Assembly (NCBI GenBank): GCA_017559885.1
Contig: JAFYQN010000050.1
Location: 1 to 13,787, forward strand
Source of the DNA: Clostridia bacterium
GTDB taxonomy: Bacteria; Bacillota; Clostridia; Oscillospirales; Acutalibacteraceae
DNA length: 13,787 nucleotides
Reading direction: 5' to 3'
The notes under the pieces were generated by a model. The model worked only from the letters and a program-made list of their open reading frames with translations. It had not been told where the DNA came from and searched no databases. The translations under genes and the position numbers were made by a program. Below are positions 7,356 to 13,787 of this stretch, piece after piece (the stretch's first letter is position 1; the number at the start of each line of letters is the position of its first letter).

Positions 7356-8151
7356 TAAAACCCCTCCTTGATTCTGCTTTGGATTGTAACACGTTGTAAA
7401 GAATAAGCAACACAAATACCGCGAGGAATATAAGTGTGGAAAGCGCGTAAACGTCAGGTGTTACGGTCTTTTTGGTCATATTATAGATTACGATAGGTAA
7501 TGTTTGATAATGACCGCAGGTAAAATAACTGATAACAAAGTCATCAAGAGATAGGGTAAATGCCATTATTGCACCTGTGAAAATAGAGGTGGAAATAGAG
7601 GGCAATATAACCTTAAAGAATGATTGAGTAGGTGTGCAACCAAGGTCAAGCGCCGCCTCGTGCAAACTCATATCGGTGGCTCTTAGTCGTGGCATAACCG
7701 ACAATATAACGTAGGGTAGGTTAAAGGTTATGTGCGCCGCAAGCACTGTAAAGAAACCAAGTGACTCTTTTAGCGTAAATAAATTACCGATAAACACAAA
7801 CAATAACATTAGCGAAACGCCTGTTACGATGTCGGCATTCATCATAGGAATATTTGTAACGCTCATAACAGCGCTTCGACTTACTCGTTTTCTAAGCGCC
7901 AAAATACCAACCGATGCAGCAGTGCCCATAACGGTAGATATAACTGATGAAAGTATCGCAATAATAAGTGTGTGCTCGAGCGCCGTAAGCATTGATGTGT
8001 TGGTTGTAAGACCTTTGTACCAGTCGAGTGAAAAGCCCTCAAAAACCCATACGCTACCGCCTGAGTTGAATGAAAAAACAATCATTACCGCAACGGGAGC
8101 ATACAAAAACAAAAGAATTAAACCGATATAAAGACGTGAGAGAGTTTTCAT
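7348..8151 (-). CDS. potC: Spermidine/putrescine ABC transporter permease PotC
   Basis: This 267-residue integral membrane permease has about six hydrophobic helices; the first is near residues 8-28 and the last near 236-254. The EAA loop, HEAALDLGCTPTQSFFKVILP (164-184), is the cytoplasmic coupling helix that docks on the ATPase PotA. TLSLDDFVISYFT (199-211) is characteristic of PotC/PotI. It pairs with PotB to form the channel. The ATG overlaps the potB stop as ATGA, and GAGGAGG within the potB coding end lies 7 bases upstream, so both coupling and an independent site serve it. Its stop overlaps the potD start. Length is normal for the family and nothing is missing. Confidence 0.94.
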   Translation of the reverse strand: MKTLSRLYIGLILLFLYAPVAVMIVFSFNSGGSVWVFEGFSLDWYKGLTTNTSMLTALEHTLIIAILSSVISTVMGTAASVGILALRKRVSRSAVMSVTNIPMMNADIVTGVSLMLLFVFIGNLFTLKESLGFFTVLAAHITFNLPYVILSVMPRLRATDMSLHEAALDLGCTPTQSFFKVILPSISTSIFTGAIMAFTLSLDDFVISYFTCGHYQTLPIVIYNMTKKTVTPDVYALSTLIFLAVFVLLILYNVLQSKAESRRGFNV

Positions 8152-8969
8152 ACAACAACCTCCTCATCGTCGCCAAACCTATTCATAATAAGTGTGCAAA
8201 CAAGTATCATTACCATAAGTATAAGCGATAGTGTTGACGCAACGTTGTAGTACTGAGGACCTGTATTAAACAGGTATTCGATAGCGTCGCCTATAAGCAT
8301 ATCTTTGTTGCCGCCAAGTTTTTGAGAGATGTAAAATGTACTTATGCTTGGCACAAAAACCATAGTAATGCCCGATATTACACCCGGAAGTGATAGCGGC
8401 ATAATAACGCGACGAATTCGTGACCAACTGTTAGAACCAAGGTCGCTTGCCGCTTCAAGCAAGGAATTATCTATCTTTGACATTGCGGTATAAATAGGCA
8501 AAATCATATAGGGAATAAAGTCGTACACCATACCCAAAATTACCGCGCCGGGTGTGTTTATAAGTTGTAGAGGTCCTATTCCAAAAAGACCTAAAAACTT
8601 ATTTATAAGACCTGTGTTTGCGAGTATGGTTATCCAAGAATATGTACGGATAAGAAAGTTCATCCACATAGGAAGCATAATAAGCATCATAACCATACGT
8701 TGACTGCTAATTTTTAACTTGGTCATATAATACGCCATAGGGTAGGCGAGTAAAAGTGTGATTATAGTAGCGATAACGGCATAAATAATCGAAAGGGCAA
8801 ATGCTTTTTTGAATCGGGCAATCTGCATAAAGTTATCGACAGTAAAATTACCCGAGCCGTCAGTAAATGCAAAGTACGCCATAATAAGCAAAGGCACAAC
8901 AATAAATATTGCCGCCCATACCATATAGGGCGCAGCAACAATACGGCTGCCAAAACTTTTTTTATTCAT
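8148..8969 (-). CDS. potB: Spermidine/putrescine ABC transporter permease PotB
   Basis: This is the second channel-forming permease, 273 residues from the chosen start. The frame is open to 9011, but GGAGG at 8976-8980 is 6 bases before the ATG at 8969 and directly abuts the ATG at 8975. The 8969 start also gives the usual N-terminus, a basic MNKKSFGSR followed by the first helix. That start overlaps the potA stop by 8 bases, the same overlap as potC/potD. About six membrane segments are visible. The EAA loop LLEAASDLGSNSWSRIRRVIMP begins near residue 170. FVPSISTFYISQKLGG (205-220) fits PotB/PotH. The acidic tail ends DDEEVVV. Confidence 0.93.
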   Translation of the reverse strand: MNKKSFGSRIVAAPYMVWAAIFIVVPLLIMAYFAFTDGSGNFTVDNFMQIARFKKAFALSIIYAVIATIITLLLAYPMAYYMTKLKISSQRMVMMLIMLPMWMNFLIRTYSWITILANTGLINKFLGLFGIGPLQLINTPGAVILGMVYDFIPYMILPIYTAMSKIDNSLLEAASDLGSNSWSRIRRVIMPLSLPGVISGITMVFVPSISTFYISQKLGGNKDMLIGDAIEYLFNTGPQYYNVASTLSLILMVMILVCTLIMNRFGDDEEVVV

Positions 8970-10086
8970 CGTCATCCTCCGTAATATCCGAAAGATGTTC
9001 CATTTCTTCACTATAGGTACTGTAGTCGCCGTAAAGACCCGAGTATTCTGATTTTTTCATAATATGAATAGCGTCTGGCTCTATAAAGAGACCCACGTTA
9101 TCGCCAACAAAGCACTCGTCGGTGGTTTGTATCATCCACTTAAAGCCGCCGATGTCAACAATGATTTCATAATGAACGCCCAAAAAGTCAACCGATGTTA
9201 CGGTGCCTTTGAGCATACCTTTGTCTGCGGGTACGATATCCACGTCTTCGGGGCGAACAACTACGTCAACGTTTTCGTTTTTGTCGAAACCTTTGTCAAG
9301 GCAGTCAAACACGTGACCCGAAAATTCGGCAACAAAATCGTCGCGCATAATGCCGTCAAGAATGTTTGACTCGCCTATAAAGTCGGCAACAAAAGCGTTT
9401 TCGGGCTCGTTGTATATATCTTGAGGCGTGCCGATTTGTTGTATTTTACCCTTGTTCATAACGACAACGCGGTCAGACATTGTAAGAGCTTCTTCTTGGT
9501 CGTGGGTAACGAATACAAATGTGATACCAAGTTGACGCTGGATGCGACGAAGTTCTTTTTGCATATCTTTGCGAAGTTTGAGGTCAAGCGCGGCAAGCGG
9601 CTCGTCAAGAAGCAATACCTTTGGCTTGTTTGCAATAGCGCGAGCGATTGCAACGCGTTGTTGTTGACCGCCCGAAAGGGTGGAGATGCTACGCTTTTCA
9701 AAACCGTCAAGGTTTACAAGGTGCAACATTTCGGTAACGATTTCTTTAATTTCTTTTTCCTTTAATTTTTTTACCCTTAAACCAAACGCAACGTTTTCGT
9801 ATACGTTAAGGTGTGGGAAAAGCGCATAACGCTGAAAAATGGTGTTAACCTGACGCTTGTACGACGGCACACCATTTATATTTTTGTCTTCAAAAACAAC
9901 TTCGCCTGCGTCAGCGTCCAAAAAGCCCGCGATTATTCGCAAGGTGGTTGTTTTACCACAACCTGAAGGACCCAAAAGAGTAATAAACTCTTTATCCTTG
10001 ATATCAAGGTTAAGTCCGTCAAGCACCTTTTCTTCACCGAAGGAAACGAAGATGTCTTTAAGTTCTATGATATTTTGTTTGGTCAT
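8962..10086 (-). CDS. potA: Spermidine/putrescine ABC transporter ATP-binding protein
   Basis: This cytoplasmic ATPase powers polyamine import by the PotABCD complex and is 374 residues long. Walker A GPSGCGKT is at 39-46, the Q-loop Q85, the signature LSGGQ at 137-141, Walker B VLLLDEP at 157-163, the D-loop ALD at 166-168 and the switch histidine H195. The C-terminal part from about 240 is the TOBE-type regulatory domain, with the typical VRPEDV (278-283). The tail is acidic. The ATG at 10086 has a G-rich ribosome site (AAAGGGGG, 10097-10104) 10 bases upstream. That site is perfectly complementary to a segment about 85 bases earlier in the leader, which suggests control of potA translation. 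It is the first gene of potABCD. Confidence 0.95.
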   Translation of the reverse strand: MTKQNIIELKDIFVSFGEEKVLDGLNLDIKDKEFITLLGPSGCGKTTTLRIIAGFLDADAGEVVFEDKNINGVPSYKRQVNTIFQRYALFPHLNVYENVAFGLRVKKLKEKEIKEIVTEMLHLVNLDGFEKRSISTLSGGQQQRVAIARAIANKPKVLLLDEPLAALDLKLRKDMQKELRRIQRQLGITFVFVTHDQEEALTMSDRVVVMNKGKIQQIGTPQDIYNEPENAFVADFIGESNILDGIMRDDFVAEFSGHVFDCLDKGFDKNENVDVVVRPEDVDIVPADKGMLKGTVTSVDFLGVHYEIIVDIGGFKWMIQTTDECFVGDNVGLFIEPDAIHIMKKSEYSGLYGDYSTYSEEMEHLSDITEDDDE

Positions 10087-10208
10087 TTAACCACATCCCC
10101 CTTTGTCAAACACCCAAGTGTCGACAGTAGTAAATTTGCGGAAAACCGCATTACCCCTGCGCGATACCCCGATCGTTTGTTTGTGTGCCCTGACAAAGGG
10201 TTTTTCAT
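10083..10208 (-). CDS. Possible 41-codon leader ORF upstream of potA
   Basis: An open frame of 41 codons starts with ATG at 10208, and its TGA overlaps the potA ATG as ATGA. The product begins MKNPLSGHTNKRSGYRAG and ends CLTKGDVVK; it is basic with a short hydrophobic stretch (ANLLLSTLG, 24-32). I do not recognise it. AGGA lies only 2 bases before the ATG, which is a poor ribosome site. The frame passes through both strands of the predicted SD-sequestering helix, so translating it would open the potA ribosome site. It could equally be a chance frame in a structured RNA leader. Exact stop/start overlap is the main reason to list it. Confidence 0.3.
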   Translation of the reverse strand: MKNPLSGHTNKRSGYRAGVMRFSANLLLSTLGCLTKGDVVK

Positions 10209-10290
10209 AGTCCTACAAAACGTGGACTACGGCACACATTAGTACCGACCGTCTTTCTACACAGATGCGTTAAATTAATATAATATTAAT
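10087..10290 (-). ncRNA. Structured 5' leader of potABCD, candidate riboswitch (class not recognised)
   Basis: Read on the minus strand, P1 is GTGTGCC/GGCACAC (10237-10231 with 10189-10183) and encloses P2, TAGTCC/GGACTA (10229-10224 with 10213-10208). The remaining loop holds CCCTTTGTCA (10200-10191), a perfect 10-nt complement of TGACAAAGGG (10108-10099), which contains part of the potA ribosome site. All three helices can coexist as a pseudoknot. Two more hairpins lie between: TGCGG-TTTT-CCGCA (10150-10137) and ACAC-TTGG-GTGT (10121-10110). An imperfect repeat GGGGTA(T/A)(C/T)GCG occurs at 10170 and 10157. No U tract follows, so control would be translational. I can place it in no known riboswitch family. 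Confidence 0.5.
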
Positions 10291-10319
10291 AATATAAAGA
10301 TAAAGGTAAATGCGTTAAA
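10265..10319. repeat. 10-bp direct repeat flanking the pot -10 region
   Basis: ATGCGTTAAA occurs exactly at 10265-10274 and 10310-10319, 45 bp apart start to start, either side of the candidate -10 of potABCD. Such spacing (about 4 helical turns) would suit a looping or dimeric regulator, but this is inference from one site. Confidence 0.4.
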
Positions 10320-10325
10320 AGTCAA
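10297..10325 (-). promoter_or_regulatory. Probable promoter of potABCD
   Basis: On the minus strand, TTGACT (10320-10325) is followed after 17 bp by TATCTT (10297-10302); TATATT (10291-10296) is an alternative -10. Transcription would start near 10290, giving a leader of about 200 nt before potA. An exact 10-bp direct repeat ATGCGTTAAA (plus strand) lies in the spacer at 10310-10319 and again downstream at 10265-10274, a possible operator pair. Confidence 0.5.
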
Positions 10326-10442
10326 GTAAATTTTGCAAAAAATGTAGAAATTTTGCCAGTAATTTTATGGGAAAATTTAATAAACTTTTAATTGCTCTCA
10401 TTTTCTTTAAAATGCTCGCAAATACTCTTATTTTTATATTAA
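10326..10442. other. AT-rich spacer with no recognised gene
   Basis: This is the upstream half of the 389-base gap between potA and the GH16 gene. It is strongly AT-rich with poly-A/T runs, and I see no convincing ORF, hairpin or RNA gene. The rest of the gap is the pot promoter and leader on the potA side and the GH16 terminator on the other. Confidence 0.6.
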
Positions 10443-10470
10443 CAAAGCCACCGAAATTTCGGTGGCTTTG
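10443..10470 (-). terminator. Terminator of the folD-GH16 gene cluster
   Basis: A perfect 14-bp inverted repeat, CAAAGCCACCGAAA/TTTCGGTGGCTTTG, begins six bases after the stop of the last GH16 gene. On the minus strand the T run is short (TTTGTT then AT-rich), so it is a strong hairpin with a weak U tract. Its perfect symmetry would let it also block read-through from the other direction. Confidence 0.7.
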
Positions 10471-10475
10471 TGAGT

Positions 10476-11579
10476 TTAATCGGCAGGACTTTGGTAAACT
10501 TTTACGTAGTCAACAATCATATCCGAGTATTCGCCCGGTTGTAAAACAAGGTCGCCTGCTTTACCGTAATGCGCGCTGACAAGCAAATATGCAGGAAGGT
10601 TGCAAATACCCATTTCACTTGTTCTGCTTGTCACGACGCCGTCAATCAAAAAGGCGTATTCATCAGGACTCCAACGGAATGCAAAGGTGTGGTAATCACC
10701 GTCAAAAATATGGTCAAGACCTGACATACTAAACGACTTTGACTTGGTTTGTTCGTTGTAGTAGCCGTCCCAATGTATTGTTTGCGCGGGGTCGTTACGG
10801 TAGTAGTAGGTTTCAACAATATCTACCTCAAAACCGTTTTCGGCAGTGCCGTCGTCAGCGGCGTCTTTATCACTCATATCACCTGCAACTAACCAATATG
10901 CGCTCCAAAGACCTGAAGTGAGGTTTGGAATCATACGGATTTCATAGTAACCGTAGGTGTTTTCAAACTTATCAAGGGTGGTGATAGCGCCTGTTTGCTT
11001 GGTGTAGCCATATTCCGGGTGTTCGGTTTCATTGATTTGCATACGGTTTACAAGGTTTCCGTTGCCGTCAAGGAAGATTGAGTCGGGCGAGTAATAATAC
11101 TGCCAGTCGGCAAAATCCCAAACGTTCCAAACGTCGGTATTAAGTTCGGTGCCTTCAAAATCGTCTTCAAACACAAGTTCCCATTTCTTTTCCAACTTAA
11201 TGGTAAAATCAACACTTGCGCCTGTTGCTTCATGTAGCGCGTTAAGTTTTACCGATTTGTGCCATTTTGCGTATTTGTACGGTACGGTGATTACGTTACC
11301 GTCTATTATAATATCTTCATTTTCACAAGTAATTTTAAGTGGTATGTCAGTTTTTTCGGGCGAGTCGGTAATAACGCTTGATATAGCGTAAATAGAATCG
11401 CTTTTTGGCGTGTTTTTTACACAGTAGTAATTTACACCCTCAATCTTACTAAAACCGTATAGTTTTGCAAGAGCGTCATCAATTTTAACTTGTGAAACGT
11501 TGTTATTTTGCGCGCACGAAACGGTACAAAGCAAACAAGTAACACATAAAATAATGCAAACAATATTTTTTATTTTCAT
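10476..11579 (-). CDS. GH16 family glycoside hydrolase lipoprotein (beta-glucanase/laminarinase-like), copy 1
   Basis: This is a probable cell-surface beta-glucanase of 367 residues from the ATG at 11579; a GTG at 11588 is an alternative that adds three residues. AAGCGGTGA, about 6 bases upstream, favours the ATG. A lipoprotein signal peptide ends CTVSC with C22 as the likely lipid anchor; the lipobox is not ideal. Residues 48-130 form an N-terminal module of unknown type shared with the upstream paralogue (YYCVKNTPKSDSIYAI, 51-66). Residues about 132-364 are the GH16 jelly-roll: the catalytic ExDxxE is EVDIVE at 251-256 (E251 nucleophile, D253, E256 acid/base by family rule), with GLWSAYWL at 223-230 and IHWDG at 268-272. 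The gap to the upstream paralogue is 13 bases. Laminarin, lichenan or another beta-glucan are possible substrates; which one cannot be read here. Confidence 0.88.
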   Translation of the reverse strand: MKIKNIVCIILCVTCLLCTVSCAQNNNVSQVKIDDALAKLYGFSKIEGVNYYCVKNTPKSDSIYAISSVITDSPEKTDIPLKITCENEDIIIDGNVITVPYKYAKWHKSVKLNALHEATGASVDFTIKLEKKWELVFEDDFEGTELNTDVWNVWDFADWQYYYSPDSIFLDGNGNLVNRMQINETEHPEYGYTKQTGAITTLDKFENTYGYYEIRMIPNLTSGLWSAYWLVAGDMSDKDAADDGTAENGFEVDIVETYYYRNDPAQTIHWDGYYNEQTKSKSFSMSGLDHIFDGDYHTFAFRWSPDEYAFLIDGVVTSRTSEMGICNLPAYLLVSAHYGKAGDLVLQPGEYSDMIVDYVKVYQSPAD

Positions 11580-11592
11580 AATTTTCACCGCT

Positions 11593-12888
11593 TTATTTGT
11601 AAGTATTCGTCGGACTTTGATATACTCTTACATAATCTACGAGCATATCAGAATATTCGCCTTCTCCTAACACCCATTTGCCAGCCCAAGTACCGCACTC
11701 GGTACTTATAATCATATAACCGGGTTGGTCACATACGCCGGCCGCAGTAGTACGTCTTGTTACTATGCCGTCTACCAAAAATACAAATTCATTAGGTGTC
11801 CAACTAAGAGCAAAGGTATGATAGTCGTTATCATAGGTGTCTATATAGGTTACGTAGCCGTTGCTTTTTAAAGAAACGGTGTTTCCCATAAATCCGTCCC
11901 AATGTATGTTTTGGGTTACGCCACCGTAATTAAAAAGAGATTCAAATACGTCAAGTTCACAGCCGTTTACACTGGATTTATCGGCAGGAGCGTCGGTGTC
12001 CATATCGCCGCATATTAGCCAAAATGCGCCCCACATACCTGTTTGGTGATGAAGTTTTACTCTCGTTTCGTAATAACCGTATGTTGACTCAAACAAACCT
12101 TTTGTACTTATCGCGCCCGATAGATAGGCGTCGATTTCTTTGTAGGATTTTGAATCTTTATCCCAAACGGTTTTTTTACCGGGTGTTGCGCGGCTTACAA
12201 GGTTACCGTTGCCGTCAACAAACATTGTGCTTTTGTCCCAATAATTTACGTATCCTTTATCGCGTAGCCAATCGGGTCGGAAATCCCATTTGGTAAAGTC
12301 GATTGAGTTACCGTCAAATTCATCCTCCCAAACCATTGGCCAATCGTCGTAATATTGTAGGGTAAAGTTTTTGCTTTGACCTGTAAGCGAGTATCGTACG
12401 GTAACGGTAACTATTTTGTTTTGTTGTTTGTATGAGTAGGGGATAGTTACCGTTTTGTTACTGATTTTTACGTTACTGTCATCACAAAAGAGTTTGCAAC
12501 CTATTGCAATATTGTCTTTTGTGTCGGCAATGATATCGGTTATAGCGTATACGATATCGCTGTTAGGGATGTTTTTTACACAAAAGTAGTCAACCGATTC
12601 AATGTGGTCAAAATAAAATTCGTACCCCGTTTCATTTGATTCGGTTTCTTCCTCCGGTACTTCTTGCGGTATGTCGGGTATAACGCTTTCAACCGAGGGA
12701 GTAGAAGTAATTGTGGATTGGGGGGTTGAATCATTGCTGCTTGTGTTATCTATAATTTCGGTTTCTTCTTCATAAATTTCGGTGATTGTTGAAGTATAAT
12801 CAGATACAATAGAACCTTTGTCGCAAGCGGTGCAACACAACAATATTGTAAAGCTAATTGCAAGTGATAAGAGTTTTTTAAGATTCAT
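11593..12888 (-). CDS. GH16 family glycoside hydrolase lipoprotein with acidic Ser/Thr linker, copy 2
   Basis: This 431-residue paralogue of the next gene has a lipoprotein-type signal peptide ending LCCTAC with C22 as likely anchor. Residues 23-88 are a low-complexity linker rich in Glu, Ser, Thr and Pro, absent from the other copy; it would hold the enzyme away from the membrane. The shared N-terminal module is at about 98-180 (VDYFCVKNIPNSDIVYAI begins at 99). The GH16 domain covers about 182-425, with catalytic ELDVFE at 311-316, GMWGAFWL at 284-291 and IHWDG at 328-332. All catalytic residues are intact. The ATG lies inside the end of the upstream membrane-protein gene (11-base overlap), and AGGA 8 bases upstream is its ribosome site. 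An extracellular endo-beta-glucanase role is inferred from the family. Confidence 0.88.
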   Translation of the reverse strand: MNLKKLLSLAISFTILLCCTACDKGSIVSDYTSTITEIYEEETEIIDNTSSNDSTPQSTITSTPSVESVIPDIPQEVPEEETESNETGYEFYFDHIESVDYFCVKNIPNSDIVYAITDIIADTKDNIAIGCKLFCDDSNVKISNKTVTIPYSYKQQNKIVTVTVRYSLTGQSKNFTLQYYDDWPMVWEDEFDGNSIDFTKWDFRPDWLRDKGYVNYWDKSTMFVDGNGNLVSRATPGKKTVWDKDSKSYKEIDAYLSGAISTKGLFESTYGYYETRVKLHHQTGMWGAFWLICGDMDTDAPADKSSVNGCELDVFESLFNYGGVTQNIHWDGFMGNTVSLKSNGYVTYIDTYDNDYHTFALSWTPNEFVFLVDGIVTRRTTAAGVCDQPGYMIISTECGTWAGKWVLGEGEYSDMLVDYVRVYQSPTNTYK

Positions 12889-13579
12889 ATTGTTGTTCCT
12901 TTTTTTCTTTTAAATGCGACCTTACTATTTGTACAACCATGATTATTGCGAGCGCTGAAAATATAACAACGCCTGCAATCGTTAAGGTTATATACCACGA
13001 GTAATTTGTGGGTGTGTCGGTATTTTCAATAAGATTGAAACTTTTGAAAGCAGAAGTTATTTCATCCGAGGTAGACTCGCCGTCATTGTATCCTGTAATA
13101 TAAAAAGTTTTGTTGTCGAAAATGGTAATGTATTGTGTGGTGGTGTAAATACTACCATTATTTTCATGGTTGCATTTTACGAGTATAAATTTTCTACCAT
13201 TATTTGAAACAATAGTACTCGTGCTTTCGGGCTCTGTACTAAAACTTTTTGCAAACTCTAAAAGTCCTTTTTCGTCAAGCGTTGAAATGTCACCGACTTC
13301 GGATGAAAAGTTGTTGGAAAAAGTAGAGATTTTTATCTGAGATTTTTTATCATCGGATATTGAAAAAAATACAAGTCCGTTTTGTTTAAAATATGAGTTA
13401 AATTCTGCGGTAGTCATATCAAGCTTTTGAGCAATTGTGTCCATATTATCGCCCGATTTTACCGATATGAAATTGTCGCCAAGAGATATTGTATAATCAT
13501 AAGTAGAGGCGTTTGCCGTGATGCAAATGCATAAAAGCGCGGTAAGCATAACAAACGCCGTTAAAATTCGGTATTTCAA
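12878..13579 (-). CDS. Membrane-anchored protein of unknown function (signal peptide plus one C-terminal TM)
   Basis: I do not recognise a named family for this 233-residue protein. The start is TTG at 13579: AGGTGA, which overlaps the folD stop codon, lies 4 bases upstream, and a clean signal peptide follows (hydrophobic 5-22, probable cleavage after ANA at 22-24). Residues 25-190 form an extracellular region with alternating beta-like stretches and one cysteine (C136). A strong membrane helix spans about 194-219, followed by a short basic tail (RSHLKEKKEQQ) inside. This is type I topology: outside domain, one helix, small cytoplasmic end. It starts 8 bases after folD and overlaps the GH16 gene by 11 bases, so it is in the same operon. 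A sensor, scaffold or chaperone for the GH16 lipoproteins is possible but unsupported. Confidence 0.8.
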   Translation of the reverse strand: MKYRILTAFVMLTALLCICITANASTYDYTISLGDNFISVKSGDNMDTIAQKLDMTTAEFNSYFKQNGLVFFSISDDKKSQIKISTFSNNFSSEVGDISTLDEKGLLEFAKSFSTEPESTSTIVSNNGRKFILVKCNHENNGSIYTTTQYITIFDNKTFYITGYNDGESTSDEITSAFKSFNLIENTDTPTNYSWYITLTIAGVVIFSALAIIMVVQIVRSHLKEKKEQQYES

Positions 13580-13587
13580 AAAATCAC

Positions 13588-13787
13588 CTAAATCAAATTA
13601 TTCTGTCGCTTTGCAGCGGTAAGTGTGTTTTGCATAAGGGTTGCAATGGTCATAGGACCTACTCCACCGGGAACCGGAGTTATATAAGAAGCCTTAGGCT
13701 CTACCTCGGCAAAATTTACATCTCCGCAAAGCTTTCCGTCTTCTGTACGGTTGATCCCGACATCTATAATAACTGCACCTTTTTTAA
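13588..13787 (-). CDS. folD: Bifunctional methylenetetrahydrofolate dehydrogenase/cyclohydrolase, C-terminal end
   Basis: This is the last 65 codons of FolD; the frame is open to the right edge, so the start lies outside the window. FolD interconverts 5,10-methylene-, methenyl- and 10-formyl-tetrahydrofolate in the cytoplasm. The visible part reads GAVIIDVGINR (positions 3-13 of the fragment), then a GDV segment, then the family signature PVPGGVGPMTIATLMQNT, which identifies it with little doubt. It ends KRQNNLI and TAG. The stop codon is part of the ribosome site of the next gene 8 bases on, which suggests co-transcription with the surface-protein genes; that link is unusual for a folate enzyme. 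Confidence 0.94.
   Translation of the reverse strand, partial: KKGAVIIDVGINRTEDGKLCGDVNFAEVEPKASYITPVPGGVGPMTIATLMQNTLTAAKRQNNLI

Noticed and set aside
10099..10205. Plus-strand stem CCCTTTGTCA/TGACAAAGGG followed by TTTTT as a terminator
   Set aside because: The two arms are about 82 bases apart and no plus-strand gene leads into it; the pairing makes more sense on the minus-strand leader of potA.
10087..10290. potA leader as a T-box, TPP, cobalamin, lysine, glycine or purine riboswitch
   Set aside because: I could not find the conserved cores that I recall for these classes (for example the T-box UGGN region or the TPP CUGAGA motif); no class was assigned.
1..13787. CRISPR array, tRNA, rRNA, prophage or transposase gene
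   Set aside because: No regularly spaced repeats, cloverleaf, rRNA segment or transposase/integrase frame was seen on either strand.

Overview
The window looks like chromosomal DNA from a low-GC Gram-positive anaerobe of the class Clostridia, probably an uncultured gut Ruminococcaceae/Oscillospiraceae relative. This is an inference. It rests on AT-rich intergenic DNA, AGGAGG-type ribosome sites, GTG and TTG starts, an NfnAB transhydrogenase pair, surface lipoproteins with glycoside hydrolase domains, and a palindromic repeat built on CTCCCTC/GAGGGAG arms.

Layout. Plus strand: the 3' end of argD overlaps argF (arginine synthesis). A 120-bp nested-palindrome repeat that also supplies a terminator follows. 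Then comes a monocistronic cytoplasmic glycoside hydrolase of the GHL6 type with its own promoter. A bidirectional terminator at about 3800-3830 separates it from the minus-strand half. Read in transcription order (right to left), that half holds three units. (1) The 3' end of folD, a signal-peptide/one-TM protein of unknown function, and two tandem GH16 lipoproteins, ended by a perfect 14-bp hairpin. (2) potA-potB-potC-potD, a polyamine ABC importer with overlapping genes, behind a leader of about 200 nt. (3) nfnA-nfnB, an electron-bifurcating NADH/ferredoxin:NADP+ transhydrogenase with a near-consensus promoter.

How the genes work together. PotD is the lipid-anchored binding protein, PotB/PotC form the channel and PotA drives uptake of putrescine/spermidine. 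The GH16 lipoproteins probably cut beta-glucans at the cell surface. The GHL6-type enzyme lacks a signal peptide and would act on imported sugars. NfnAB supplies NADPH and balances ferredoxin/NADH in fermentation. ArgD/ArgF make ornithine and citrulline.

Most interesting. The potA leader can fold into a nested stem-loop whose internal single strand is a perfect 10-nt complement of the potA Shine-Dalgarno region, forming a pseudoknot, which is the architecture of a translational riboswitch. The same leader encodes a possible 41-codon ORF whose stop overlaps the potA start (ATGA), and an exact 10-bp direct repeat flanks the -10 region. I match none of this to a known class. Second in interest are the paired GH16 lipoproteins, which share an unrecognised N-terminal module and are co-transcribed with a membrane protein of unknown function.
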